From Candidatus Hadersleviella danica (GTDB lineage: Bacteria > Chloroflexota > Anaerolineae > Promineifilales > Promineifilaceae), in the NCBI GenBank assembly GCA_016711405.1, contig JADJSZ010000009.1, forward strand, positions 1 to 64,000: DNA of 64,000 nucleotides, written 5' to 3'. The notes below the pieces were generated by a model. It had not been told where the DNA came from and did no database searches. It was given only the letters and a program-made list of their open reading frames with translations. Below, in pieces: positions 53,916 to 62,530 of the stretch. The first letter of the stretch is position 1; each line of letters starts with the position of its first letter. Both the position numbers and the translations under genes were made by a program.

Positions 53916-54200
53916 ATGCAACGCACCACCATTATGATAGAAGAAGACCTGCTCCAAGAGCTAAAACGGCTGGCCACCGCCAAGCAAGAATCCACCAGCA
54001 ACCTCATCCGCGAAGCGTTGGCCCACTATGTGGCCACCCAACATGCCGACAACCCACCCCCCAACCCCCTCCTCGCCCTCGTCGGTTTAGGAGCCAGCCC
54101 CGAGCCAACCGATGTGGCCAACGGCCGTGATGCCGAATGGTTACAGGCGGGAATTGACCCCATCTACGGCTGGAGTGTGCGCGATGACCATACTGGTTGA
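53916..54200 (+). CDS. vapB: Ribbon-helix-helix antitoxin (VapB type)
   Basis: CAGGAGG (53904-53910) precedes ATG 53916. The 94-residue protein begins MQRTTIMIEEDLLQELKRLA and SNLIREALAHYVA, a CopG/RHH DNA-binding unit. The C-terminal part (PEPTDVANGRDAEWLQAG) would wrap the toxin. Its stop at 54200 lies 14 bp inside the toxin gene, so the pair is translationally coupled. It is expected to neutralise the PIN toxin and repress the operon as a complex. Confidence 0.85.
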   Translation: MQRTTIMIEEDLLQELKRLATAKQESTSNLIREALAHYVATQHADNPPPNPLLALVGLGASPEPTDVANGRDAEWLQAGIDPIYGWSVRDDHTG

Positions 54201-54600
54201 TACGAGTTACCTCTTCGCCCTGACCAACCAAAACGATAGCTCCCACACCATCTGTGCCCAATTTGCCCAAACGGTGCGAGAGCCATTGGTCATCCCCCTG
54301 ACCGTATTGCCCGAAATTGCCTATTTGCTCGATGCGCGGTTGGGGCATCGGGTGATGCAACAGTTTGTGGCGCAGGTGGCACGGCCGTGGTGGACGCTCG
54401 AACCCATCACCCCACCCGATTTGGAACGCACGGCCGAACTCCTCGCCCAATACAGTGATAGTCGCCTCGACTTTGTGGATGCCACCCTCGTTGCCCTCGC
54501 CGAACGGTTCAACGTGCGCCGCATTCTCACCCTAGACAGGCGGCACTTCAGCCTCATTCGGCCGCGCCACTGCCCCGCATTTGAGCTTCTTCCCTCGTGA
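54184..54600 (+). CDS. vapC: PIN-domain toxin (VapC type)
   Basis: A 138-residue PIN domain from ATG 54184. The acidic metal site is visible as Asp in MTILVDTSYLFAL, Glu in VLPEIAYLL, Asp in SRLDFVDATLVALAE, and the closing LTLDRRHFSLIRP. VapC toxins are Mg-dependent RNases that cleave tRNA or rRNA. It overlaps the antitoxin gene by 17 bp. A dispersed GGGACTGG palindrome begins right after the stop. Confidence 0.88.
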   Translation: MTILVDTSYLFALTNQNDSSHTICAQFAQTVREPLVIPLTVLPEIAYLLDARLGHRVMQQFVAQVARPWWTLEPITPPDLERTAELLAQYSDSRLDFVDATLVALAERFNVRRILTLDRRHFSLIRPRHCPAFELLPS

Positions 54601-54601
54601 T

Positions 54602-54661
54602 GAGGGACTGGGACGGGGGGACTGGGGGCACAAGCGTCCCAAGTCCCTTGTCCCCAGTCCC
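54602..54661. repeat. Dispersed palindrome, copy C (GGGACAAGGGACT family)
   Basis: GAGGGACTGGGACGGGGGGA is mirrored by CAAGTCCCTTGTCCCCAGTC, with CACAAGCGTCCC in the loop. It is almost identical to copy B over about 30 bp. It lies between the convergent vapC and phosphoesterase genes. Confidence 0.75.
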
Positions 54662-55528
54662 CTACGGCCGTTGGCTAAACGCCTCATACCCATGCTCCGC
54701 CAAATACCACCCCACCGATTCCGCAAGGCCAAATTCCCCCTGCAAAAAATCAGCCTCATACTGCTTTGCCCAACGGCCGATTAACCCCAGCGCCAGCCGC
54801 AACTCCACCAACACCAGCGGCGCAAACGGCCCCGCCTCATCCAAAAAGCCCGTCGTCACCATGTCCAGTTCTGCCCGCTGGCGGTCATAATCGAGCCGGC
54901 GCACCTCCGCTTGCCAGCCCGCCGAGGCGGTCCATGTGAAACGGCCGTAGCCCACCTGTTGGTTCTCATCAAACGGCAACCCCGCCGAGCCGATGTTCAC
55001 GACGGTGGTGTGCCCGACTTGGCGGATGAGGGCGCGGTGGGTATGTGCGGTGACAAAGAGCGAGGGGGCAGGGGCGATGAGCGGCCGTATCTCCTCATCC
55101 GTGGTCTGGGGGTAGATGCCCACCCGGTTGCCCTGCACCGTGCCGTGCATGGCCAAAAAAGTCGAGCCATCGGGGGCACGCCAGCCAAAGCGGTCGGGCA
55201 TGGCCGCTAATTCTTGCATCAGTTCCGTACCCACTTGCTGGTATGTCCACTCTGAAAATTGGCGCAATTCAAATTTGGGGCCTGTGCGGGGGATGGTTGG
55301 GTCGGCCGAAGTCAGCACATAATCTTCGTGGTTGCCGCGCAAAAGCACCCAGCCCGCCTCGCGCTGGTGGCGCAACACCCATTGCAAACAGGCTAAGTTG
55401 CTCGGCCCACGGTTAATCACATCGCCATTGACGACGACCACGTCGGGTTGCCATGCGGCAATATCGGCCGTAACCGCCTCCAGCGCAGGCAAGTTGCCAT
55501 GAATATCGGATAGAACTGCAATTTTCAT
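54662..55528 (-). CDS. Calcineurin-like metallophosphoesterase (YfcE/Prp type)
   Basis: A 288-residue protein starting MKIAVLSDIHGNLPALEAV. Metal-binding blocks in order are SDIHGN (8-13), VVVNGDVINRGP (about 35), LLRGNHEDY (about 63), the His of AMHGTVQGN (about 128) and VTAHTHRALIRQ (about 160). This is the complete G-D-x-x-D-R / G-N-H-E-D / G-H-T-H set of calcineurin-like phosphoesterases. The C-terminal 60 residues are an extra alpha-helical tail. Substrate could be a nucleotide or phosphoprotein, which is suggestive next to kinase-like genes. Confidence 0.88.
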   Translation of the reverse strand: MKIAVLSDIHGNLPALEAVTADIAAWQPDVVVVNGDVINRGPSNLACLQWVLRHQREAGWVLLRGNHEDYVLTSADPTIPRTGPKFELRQFSEWTYQQVGTELMQELAAMPDRFGWRAPDGSTFLAMHGTVQGNRVGIYPQTTDEEIRPLIAPAPSLFVTAHTHRALIRQVGHTTVVNIGSAGLPFDENQQVGYGRFTWTASAGWQAEVRRLDYDRQRAELDMVTTGFLDEAGPFAPLVLVELRLALGLIGRWAKQYEADFLQGEFGLAESVGWYLAEHGYEAFSQRP

Positions 55529-55553
55529 AGGAAGGGTGCTCCCTTGTTGTTAG

Positions 55554-55634
55554 GGTAACAAGGTTACAAGTTACAAGTTACAGGTCGCAAGTCGTGCCAG
55601 CACCTGTAACTTGTAACCTGCAACTTGTAACCTA
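55554..55634. repeat. GTTACAA heptamer array, inverted
   Basis: ACAAGTTACAAGTTACAGGT (55560 onward) is mirrored by ACCTGTAACTTGTAACCTGC and AACTTGTAACC up to 55632. It lies between two minus-strand genes and can form a long hairpin. Confidence 0.8.
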
Positions 55635-55637
55635 CTC

Positions 55638-58600
55638 TCACTCATCTTCCCCCACCACATACACCAACCGAATCGCCCCCAGCGGTTGCACCCAGCCACA
55701 ACGGCCGCCGACCACCATTTCCACCACCTGTCGGCTCTCGCTCACGGCCGCGCCCGAACCCTCCACATCCAAGCCACTCATATAAAAAGTCGCCTCCTCC
55801 GCCAAAACCAGCGGCAAGCCCGTCAGGTCAATGTTGCCATTGGCCACGACAGTGCCCGAACGCCTTCGTTGCACCCCACGGCCGTGCCATAATCCACACT
55901 GCCAATCAACGCCGTGGCGGGCAACTCCCCTGCCACCGTGGCAAAGGTGCGGTCCGAAACATCCACCACCAAGGTGCGCGGGTCTATCCGCAATTTCGTG
56001 TAGCTGGTTATCAATTGTTGGGCGGGGTAGCGCACCGAAGCAAAATTCACTCCCTCGCCCGTGTTGAGCAGGGTGATGTATTCGGTGGGGGTGGTGGCCA
56101 TGTTGTGGCAATAAATGGTCAGCGGTTGGGCGGGGGTTGCGGTTCAGGTAGATGGTGTACTCGCCGTCCACGGCCGCTTCTTCCGCCTCCGCCCCATCCA
56201 CCAATTGCCCCGCATTTTGGGCGCGAATATCCCCACAAGTCAGTGGCAAAGGCACGGCCGTGGGGGTTAGCGTGGGGGCGGATGTGGGGGTGATGGCGGG
56301 CGTTTGGAGCAGAGCGGCCGAGGCCGTTGCTCGTTGGTTTTGCTCATCCACATAGTTAAAGGCAAACGCGCCCAGCACGCACAGCAACATGGCCAGTGTG
56401 CCCAAAACCGCCAAAAACCATGTTTGCAAATAGGGGCACACTTCCAGCAACCCATTTTTCACCAGTGGGGATTTGTTGGGCGTGGCCACTGTCACATCAA
56501 ACGGATGGATGAGATTGGTTCCCGTAAACGGCCGTTGGCGTGGCTCCACGCGCACATCCACCACCTGTTCCGCCCCAGCGGCCAAGGTGAAGGGGGGGGG
56601 GAACGGGTTAAAACGCACTTCGTCGGCCGGGTCGCGCCCTGTCAGCGTCACCTCGGCGGGCAAATTGCCCTCGTTGCGCAGGGTCAGCTTGGCCGTGCCC
56701 TTGGTACGAATGCGCTCGGGGTGCAAATCGGCCGCGATGCGTTCAAAGGGCAAAATGGCGAGCAGGCCCTCGGCCGTCATGGTGCTGTGTGGGTCGCCCA
56801 AGGGTGCGGCCGTCACGCGGTAGGGGTACTCCCCGGCCGTGATTTGGCTCCCCACGGCGGGGGCAATGGTCAGCAACAGGTAGCCCGTCGTGCCCGGCAT
56901 AAGCTGAATGTCGTTGTCAGACAAGGTCAGCCACGCCGAGGGCAAACCGTCTAGCTCGACATGAAAATGTTCGACGCGCACCGTTTGGTTGATGATGCTC
57001 AGTTGCACCACCGCTTGTTCGCCCGGTTGCAAGCTGGTTTGGGGCGGGGCAAGGGTCAGCAGGGCGGCCGATGTGCCTGCACCCATCTCGCCCATGCCGC
57101 CCATGCGGGTGGCAGGAGCCATGACTCGGCCGACGCTGTCGGGTGTCCACGCCACGGCATCGGCCGTGACATCGCCGCCGTCGTAGCGGGTCAGGGTGTA
57201 GGGGCCAATGCGCACTTCGCGGGTGCTGTCCCAAAACTCGGGCACTTGCGAGAGCAGGCGCACGCCATCTAAAAAGAGGCCGTTGTGCGAATCCAAATCC
57301 ACAACTTGCCAGCCCATGCCGCTCCGCCGAATATAGGCGTGTTGGCTGGCCACCCCTTGGCCGGGCAACAGCACATCGGCATTGAGCGCATTGCCGATAA
57401 ACATCTGGTCTTTGGTCAGGGCAATGAGGCGGGGGGCTTCGGCATAGGTGGTGATGCGAATCCACGGGATGCCCGCTTGCAAATCGCTGGGCTGGATATT
57501 GCGGTCGCCGAAGTTTTTGAGGCCCGAAGCGGCCGAGTACAGCGCTTGGGCCAGTTCGGCCGCGCTTTGGTAGCGTTGGCTCGGTTCGACACTCATCGCC
57601 CGCTGGATAATTTGCTCCACGGTGGAGGGCAGGGCGGGGCGCAACTCGCTGGGCGGGGTGGCTGGCCGCTGGTGCTGGTGGGTTACATCGTACAGGTTTT
57701 GGGGGTTGTAGGGCGGCCGTCCTGTGACCAATTCGTAGAGGATGGCGCCGAGGGCGTACACGTCGCTACGGCCGTCGGTGGCTATTTCCTGCGCCAACTC
57801 GGGTGAAAGATAGGGCCATGCGCTGGTGGGTGCTTCCTCGGCGCGGGTGATGAGCAAGCCGAGGCCGACATCTTCGACGCGGGGCTGAATCGTCTGTTGC
57901 TCGGGGTCGGCCGAATCCCCGCCACCCAAAATGGCCAGCCGAATGTGGCGCGGGGTGAGCTGGATGTGGTAAAGATTTTGCTCGTGGGCTGTGTGGAGAG
58001 CTTCGGCCGTTTGCGCCAGCAAAGTGAGCAGGCGATGGTAACTGACCTGCTGGCTCTGGCTCCACAAATGTTGCACATAGCCCAAAATATCTGGCCCCTG
58101 CACCAATTCGGTGATGACAAAGATGTAATCGGGCTGAATGTCGTAATCGTAGACTTGGGTTAGCCCCTGTTGGGCCAACCCCACCCGCTGGCGCAAATCC
58201 TGAATAAATTGGGGCTTTTCCTCTTCGCTCTCGAATAAGCTGGTGCGCAAAACGTGCAGGCGCACAGGGCGATTTAGCTTTTGGTCGAACGATTGGTAGA
58301 TGGTGCTGTAGGTTCCCGATTCCAGCACAGCATCCACTTGGTAACGGCCGATGCGCTTGCCCAGTAAATCGCGGGGCAGGGTGCTGGGTAGCTCGCTAAA
58401 GCTGTAGACATCGCCCACGGGCACGGAGATACGGCCGATGCGGGGCTGTTCGGGCAGAGCCACGGCCGCCGTGGTGGCTGGGGTGACGGTGGGGTTGGTG
58501 GGTTGGGGGTGCGGAATGGCTCCCGGTGGGAGAGGTGGTGGAGCGGCGGTGGGTGGGGGAGGAGAATCGGCCGTGGCTTCTTCTGGCTCGGGCAGTTGGC

Positions 58601-59060
58601 CGCGCAATTTTTTCCACCAATTCTTAATCCCGCCCACCTTCTTATTGTCCAGCCCCAACACTTGTTGCCCCTGCTTTTGGCGGTTCGCCTCGCTGGTGAC
58701 ACCCTTTTCGCCGGGCAAATACCGCTTGGCGATATTCGCTTGCTGAGTCACTTGGCGGCCGGTTCGTTGTAACTGCCGCGCTTGGCTCGTGTATTTCCCA
58801 ATAAAGGGCAATCTATCCAGCCACGCCGAAGGGTTGATGAGCTTCAGAAAATCCCAGCGCACCTCGGCATACATCACAAAGACAATCAGCCCCAAGACCA
58901 ACAAGGCCAGCACACAACTGAGCAGATACCCCCAAAACCCCAGCTCTTGGAACTGCCGCCATTGGGATTGGAAGGGGTTCGAGGGGCTAGAACAACCCGC
59001 CAGCCCACTGCTGAGGAGCAGGATGAGCCAGCCGAAGCGTCGTTGTGAAGAGGAGGGCAT
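55638..59060 (-). CDS. Membrane pseudokinase with FHA domain and Ig-like repeats
   Basis: Starts at ATG 59060 (MPSSSQRRFGWLILLLSS), with a lipobox-like LAGC at about residue 20 and a TM helix (YLLSCVLALLVLGLIVFVMY). A kinase-like domain (about 230-500) lacks the key residues: no VAIK Lys (PVRLHVLRTS), YHIQLTPRHIRLAI in place of H-R-D-x-K-x-x-N, and VEDVGLGLL in place of DFG. It is therefore a pseudokinase. An FHA domain (about 530-630) follows with MFIGNALNADVLLPGQGVAS and DLDSHNGLFLDG. Two Ig-like domains and a second TM (FLAVLGTLAMLLCVLGAFAF) lead to a Thr/Pro linker and a C-terminal outer domain. One frame change falls near 56150. It probably reads phosphopeptides. Confidence 0.8.
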   Translation of the reverse strand: MPSSSQRRFGWLILLLSSGLAGCSSPSNPFQSQWRQFQELGFWGYLLSCVLALLVLGLIVFVMYAEVRWDFLKLINPSAWLDRLPFIGKYTSQARQLQRTGRQVTQQANIAKRYLPGEKGVTSEANRQKQGQQVLGLDNKKVGGIKNWWKKLRGQLPEPEEATADSPPPPTAAPPPLPPGAIPHPQPTNPTVTPATTAAVALPEQPRIGRISVPVGDVYSFSELPSTLPRDLLGKRIGRYQVDAVLESGTYSTIYQSFDQKLNRPVRLHVLRTSLFESEEEKPQFIQDLRQRVGLAQQGLTQVYDYDIQPDYIFVITELVQGPDILGYVQHLWSQSQQVSYHRLLTLLAQTAEALHTAHEQNLYHIQLTPRHIRLAILGGGDSADPEQQTIQPRVEDVGLGLLITRAEEAPTSAWPYLSPELAQEIATDGRSDVYALGAILYELVTGRPPYNPQNLYDVTHQHQRPATPPSELRPALPSTVEQIIQRAMSVEPSQRYQSAAELAQALYSAASGLKNFGDRNIQPSDLQAGIPWIRITTYAEAPRLIALTKDQMFIGNALNADVLLPGQGVASQHAYIRRSGMGWQVVDLDSHNGLFLDGVRLLSQVPEFWDSTREVRIGPYTLTRYDGGDVTADAVAWTPDSVGRVMAPATRMGGMGEMGAGTSAALLTLAPPQTSLQPGEQAVVQLSIINQTVRVEHFHVELDGLPSAWLTLSDNDIQLMPGTTGYLLLTIAPAVGSQITAGEYPYRVTAAPLGDPHSTMTAEGLLAILPFERIAADLHPERIRTKGTAKLTLRNEGNLPAEVTLTGRDPADEVRFNPFPPPFTLAAGAEQVVDVRVEPRQRPFTGTNLIHPFDVTVATPNKSPLVKNGLLEVCPYLQTWFLAVLGTLAMLLCVLGAFAFNYVDEQNQRATASAALLQTPAITPTSAPTLTPTAVPLPLTCGDIRAQNAGQLVDGAEAEEAAVDGEYTIYLNRNPRPTADHLLPQHGHHPHRIHHPAQHGRGSEFCFGALPRPTIDNQLHEIADRPAHLGGGCFGPHLCHGGRGVARHGVDWQCGLWHGRGVQRRRSGTVVANGNIDLTGLPLVLAEEATFYMSGLDVEGSGAAVSESRQVVEMVVGGRCGWVQPLGAIRLVYVVGEDE

Positions 59061-60840
59061 GGGTGTTTTTCCTACTAACGGATGTGGTGCGTAGGGGTAA
59101 GTATAGCATGAGCACAAAAGGAGGGGGAATAAAACTTTGTGTGTTAGTGGCAAACAAGACGTTGAGACCCATGACGGGGGGGATGCTACCCGTCTGAGTT
59201 GGCGTGCCCGTGGCGGTGATTGTTCCCGTGGCGGTGATGGTTGGTGTGGCCGTAATTGTGGCGGTGGCGGTGATGGTTGCCGTGGGGGTGGGTGTTTCCT
59301 CTTTTTCCCCCTCCTCATTTGGGTCGGGGGTAGCCGTTTCCTCCCCGCTGGGGGTGGCGGTTGGGGTGGGGGATGAGGTCGCGGTTGGCTCCTGTTCCTC
59401 ACCCTCTTCAGGAAGGGTGGGGATGGGTTCTACTGTTGGTTCCAGCGTGGGCGTGGCGGTTGGTTCGGGGGTGGGGGTGCTGGTGCTGGGGGGGGTGAGG
59501 GTGGGGATGCGGGTGAGGGTGGGGGCTGGCTCGGCCGTGGGCGATGGCGTGACGGCCGCTGTCAGGCGCACGGCTATGGCCGTTTGGGTCACTTCCAAAT
59601 CCAGCCGTCGGCTCACATAACGGCTCCCCACAAACAGCCCCAAGGTGCAAATGAGCAAGAAAAGCACACTGACCACAGGCACAATCCACAGCGGCAAATA
59701 GGGGGTCACACTGAGTTGCCCTGTCAAAATTTGGGCTTCGCCATTGGTGGGGGCCACCTGCACGGTGAACGGCGACCGAGCGGGGCTTCCCAGCCACGGC
59801 CGTTTGTCGGCCGAGACATGCACGGTGACGGTTTGGGACTCGTTGGCCGCCAAAGAAACAGTTTCGGGCTGGCTAAAATGGGCAATTTCGGCCGTGTCGC
59901 GCCCCGCCACGGCCAGCGTGGCGGGGGCATTGCCGTGGTTGTAGAGTTGCACATGGCACACCCCCCGATTGGTCAGCGTTTGGGGGTGCATCTGCGCCGA
60001 AAACTGGGCCACGGGTTCGATGGTCAGCACGGCCGAGGCGACGGATGCGCCCCCCTCCACCTCCTGTGCCACCAACTCAAAGGGATATGTGCCGGCCGCC
60101 ACCCCAGCAGGTGGGTGGAGCAAAAAGGTGATGCTTTGCTCGCTGGTGGGCAACAGTTGCACCGCATCTTGGCTGAGGGTGTACCAATCGGCGGGCAAGC
60201 CACGCACCGCCACGCCCACGCGCAAGACCAATTCCCCCTCGTTGGTCAGGGTGAGTGGCCAATCGGCACGGCCGCTGGGGGGCAGAGCGATTGCGGATTG
60301 GGGAATGCGGATTGCGGATTGGGGGGGCTGGGTGTTGGGGGATGGGGGACTGGGGATGAGGGACGAGGGACGGGGGACTAAATTGGCGAGGGCTTGTTGG
60401 TCTTGGTCGGCCGTTGGCTCTTCCGCTTGGGGGTCGAGCAAATACAGCCCAAAATCGGTCAGGATGGCTCCTTGGGAGGTGTGGATGATGTTGCTGGCTT
60501 GCAGATGGCCGTGGCGCACCCCTTGGCGGTGGGCATAGGCGAGTGCTTCTTCAGCTTGTGCTTCCCAGTGGGGCGCGGCCGTTTGGGCTTCCAGCCACGG
60601 CATTACCAGCAATACCTCGCCCAACTCATGCGAAACATCGAGCAACGGGGCAATGTGGGGGTGGTTGAGGCGGCCGATGCTTTGCACCAACCGCTCCAGC
60701 AGCTCCTCAAAATCGGGCACGGCCAGCCATGTCTCCCCCAACCGTTTACAGGCCACCACCCGCCCCGTCTGCAAATCGGTGGCGCGGTACAAGCGGCCGT
60801 AACGGCCGTGGCCCACTTCAATTTCCAGTCGGTAACGCAT
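58987..60840 (-). CDS. Membrane kinase-like protein with Ig-like domains and Thr/Pro linker
   Basis: A frame of 617 codons. Kinase-like domain (1-140): glycine loop VGHGRYGRLYRATD, Lys in VVACKRLGETW, GVRHGHLQASNIIH in place of H-R-D-x-K-x-x-N (the catalytic Asp is His), and ILTDFGLYLL with DFG present. Catalysis is doubtful. Ig-like domains (about 190-400: LTLTNEGELVLRVGVAVRGL, VCHVQLYNHGNAPATLAVAG) precede a TM (LWIVPVVSVLFLLICTLGLF) and a long Thr/Pro/Glu linker. The frame overlaps the FHA gene by 74 bp. The stop at 58987 may not be real, since the stretch after VLMLYLPLRT coincides with the next gene's leader. Same architecture family as the downstream gene, so they likely work together. 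Confidence 0.75.
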   Translation of the reverse strand: MRYRLEIEVGHGRYGRLYRATDLQTGRVVACKRLGETWLAVPDFEELLERLVQSIGRLNHPHIAPLLDVSHELGEVLLVMPWLEAQTAAPHWEAQAEEALAYAHRQGVRHGHLQASNIIHTSQGAILTDFGLYLLDPQAEEPTADQDQQALANLVPRPSSLIPSPPSPNTQPPQSAIRIPQSAIALPPSGRADWPLTLTNEGELVLRVGVAVRGLPADWYTLSQDAVQLLPTSEQSITFLLHPPAGVAAGTYPFELVAQEVEGGASVASAVLTIEPVAQFSAQMHPQTLTNRGVCHVQLYNHGNAPATLAVAGRDTAEIAHFSQPETVSLAANESQTVTVHVSADKRPWLGSPARSPFTVQVAPTNGEAQILTGQLSVTPYLPLWIVPVVSVLFLLICTLGLFVGSRYVSRRLDLEVTQTAIAVRLTAAVTPSPTAEPAPTLTRIPTLTPPSTSTPTPEPTATPTLEPTVEPIPTLPEEGEEQEPTATSSPTPTATPSGEETATPDPNEEGEKEETPTPTATITATATITATPTITATGTITATGTPTQTGSIPPVMGLNVLFATNTQSFIPPPFVLMLYLPLRTTSVSRKNTHALLFTTTLRLAHPAPQQWAGGLF

Positions 60841-60848
60841 TCAATCTA

Positions 60849-60915
60849 GTCTCTCAGTCGGTCAGTCGGTCAGTCGCCATTCCGCAATCCCCATTCCCCA
60901 TTCCGCAATCCCTAC
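60849..60915. repeat. CAGTCGGT and ATTCCGC/AATCCCC arrays
   Basis: CTCAGTCGGTCAGTCGGTCA (60852 onward) is followed by CATTCCGCAATCCCCATTCC. The last word overlaps the 3' end of the methyltransferase gene. A related AATGCGGATTGCGGATTGG array lies inside the kinase-like gene at 60292-60322. Confidence 0.8.
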
Positions 60916-62462
60916 AACTCTCCCTCCACCCGCACCCGCCAACTGCGGGCGGGGCTGTAGCTTTCGTCTAGTTCGAGCGCTTTTTGGAAGGCGGTGAGGG
61001 CTTCGGGACGGAGGCCGAGTTTGTAGAGGCAAAGGCCGAGATTATAGTAGGTGATGTGATGCTCCCCGTAAAAGCGGAGCGATTCCTCATAAAAAGTGCG
61101 GGCACGGGAGTGGCGTTGGAGCTTGTAGAAGTGGCGGCCGATTTCAAACGCCACATCCCTGCTTTCGCCCATCGGGTAATGGTTTTCCCACACCCGCTCG
61201 AGGGTGCGTATAAAATCAGCTTCCAAACGGTTGGTCAGCCCATCTTCCAACTGTTCGGCGATGGCATTGCTGAGCGTATAAAAATAGTAGGGGTCGTAGT
61301 GGCTCAGGCGGAGCAGGGCGAGGAGGTGGGGTAAAGGCGGCGGTGTGTCGGGGTTAATGGGGTAATCTTGCAGGGAGAAGAAATCAATGGGGCCAAACGC
61401 TTCGATGTATTCCTCGAAGGCGTGCTGGGCGGTGGGGTAATCGGCCGTTTGCCCCCGCCCCATGAAGGCGGAAATGGCCAAACTCGTCTCGCGGGGAACG
61501 GTGTGCCATGCCACCCCCCCCCGCTGGCGGAAGTATTGGCCAATGGCGTGGAAGTTGACCGAGAGTGAAAAACTGCCGTGCTGGACAGGTTCGGGGTCGC
61601 GCTGGTAGAGCAGGTCGGCCTCGTTGTTGTACCCTTTGTCGGCCGTCAGCACCAGCAAATTGTCGTGGGTCAGGGCGAGCAGGTTTTGGAGACAGCGAAA
61701 GGCGCCGATGGGGAAGCTAACGGCCGTGTCCCCCAACCGCTCCGCATAGCCGTGTAAAATCTCGTTAAATTCAGGCTCGGGGTAATACCCATTGGGCACG
61801 GGCTGGTACGCATAGCGCACCGAGACATCGGCGATGGTGGGGAAATAGGCGGGGTCTTCGGGCTTTTCTTCCACCAAAACGGTGACGAGGCTCTCCATGA
61901 GTGCCCCGTTTTCCACCCGAAACGCATCTTGCACAATCGTATCGAACAGATAGTTGGCCACGACGATGGTGGGGTTGGGGAGGTTGGCGGCCGTTAACTC
62001 TTGCTTGCTCTGCACCAACGTCAGCGTTTTGTCATTTTCAGCATCAAAACGGGCAAAATCCACAATGCCTTCGGCCACATAGGGGGCAAAATTGGGATGG
62101 CTGGCCCAAAACTTGACATTGCGTTGGGCAAAATCGGTCAGCACATAGCGCAGGGGGGGCGCACCCGCTGGCCATAATTCGCGCAACGCCTTCAGGCACA
62201 AATAGGCAAATCGCCCTGCCCCCGCGCCCAATTCGATAATGTGGATGGGCTGGCTCGGGTCAAGCGTCTGGCTGGCCATGCAATCCCGCACATAGGCCAC
62301 CATCACTTTGGCAAAGGAGGTGGCGATGAAGTTGTTGTTGGTGATAAACCACGGCACAACGCCATGCCATGCCTGCACCCCTTTTTCGTCGTAAAAGTTG
62401 CGCTGGAGTTGCCACAGAATGGATTCGGAAAGTCGTTTGTTTTCTTCGAGAATGGTTGGCAT
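60912..62462 (-). CDS. SAM-dependent methyltransferase-like protein with C-terminal TPR
   Basis: This is a 516-residue protein. The N-terminal two thirds resemble class I methyltransferases of the MidA/DUF185 kind: motif I is IHIIELGAGAGRFAYLCLKA (about 75-95), then LRYVLTDFAQRNVKFWASHP and IVVANYLFDTIVQDAFRVEN (about 160). The last 120 residues are TPR-like: ARTFYEESLRFYGEHHITYY, NLGLCLYKLGLRPEALTAFQ, KALELDESYSPA. Target unknown. The gene sits between TPR and kinase-like genes of the same strand. Confidence 0.75.
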   Translation of the reverse strand: MPTILEENKRLSESILWQLQRNFYDEKGVQAWHGVVPWFITNNNFIATSFAKVMVAYVRDCMASQTLDPSQPIHIIELGAGAGRFAYLCLKALRELWPAGAPPLRYVLTDFAQRNVKFWASHPNFAPYVAEGIVDFARFDAENDKTLTLVQSKQELTAANLPNPTIVVANYLFDTIVQDAFRVENGALMESLVTVLVEEKPEDPAYFPTIADVSVRYAYQPVPNGYYPEPEFNEILHGYAERLGDTAVSFPIGAFRCLQNLLALTHDNLLVLTADKGYNNEADLLYQRDPEPVQHGSFSLSVNFHAIGQYFRQRGGVAWHTVPRETSLAISAFMGRGQTADYPTAQHAFEEYIEAFGPIDFFSLQDYPINPDTPPPLPHLLALLRLSHYDPYYFYTLSNAIAEQLEDGLTNRLEADFIRTLERVWENHYPMGESRDVAFEIGRHFYKLQRHSRARTFYEESLRFYGEHHITYYNLGLCLYKLGLRPEALTAFQKALELDESYSPARSWRVRVEGEL

Positions 62463-62530
62463 GGGAAGTGCTGAGTGCTAAGTGCTGAGTTAAAAGTATG
62501 GCTTACGGCTTACGGCTTATGGCTTACAGC
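62463..62530. repeat. GTGCTGA and GGCTTAC heptamer arrays
   Basis: AGTGCTGAGTGCTAAGTGCT (62467 onward) and ATGGCTTACGGCTTACGGCT (62498 onward). The second array overlaps the 3' end of the TPR gene. Confidence 0.8.

Noticed and set aside
59061..59402. N-terminal extension of the FHA pseudokinase frame
   Set aside because: It is the antisense of the Thr/Pro linker of the neighbouring gene and precedes a normal signal sequence at 59060.
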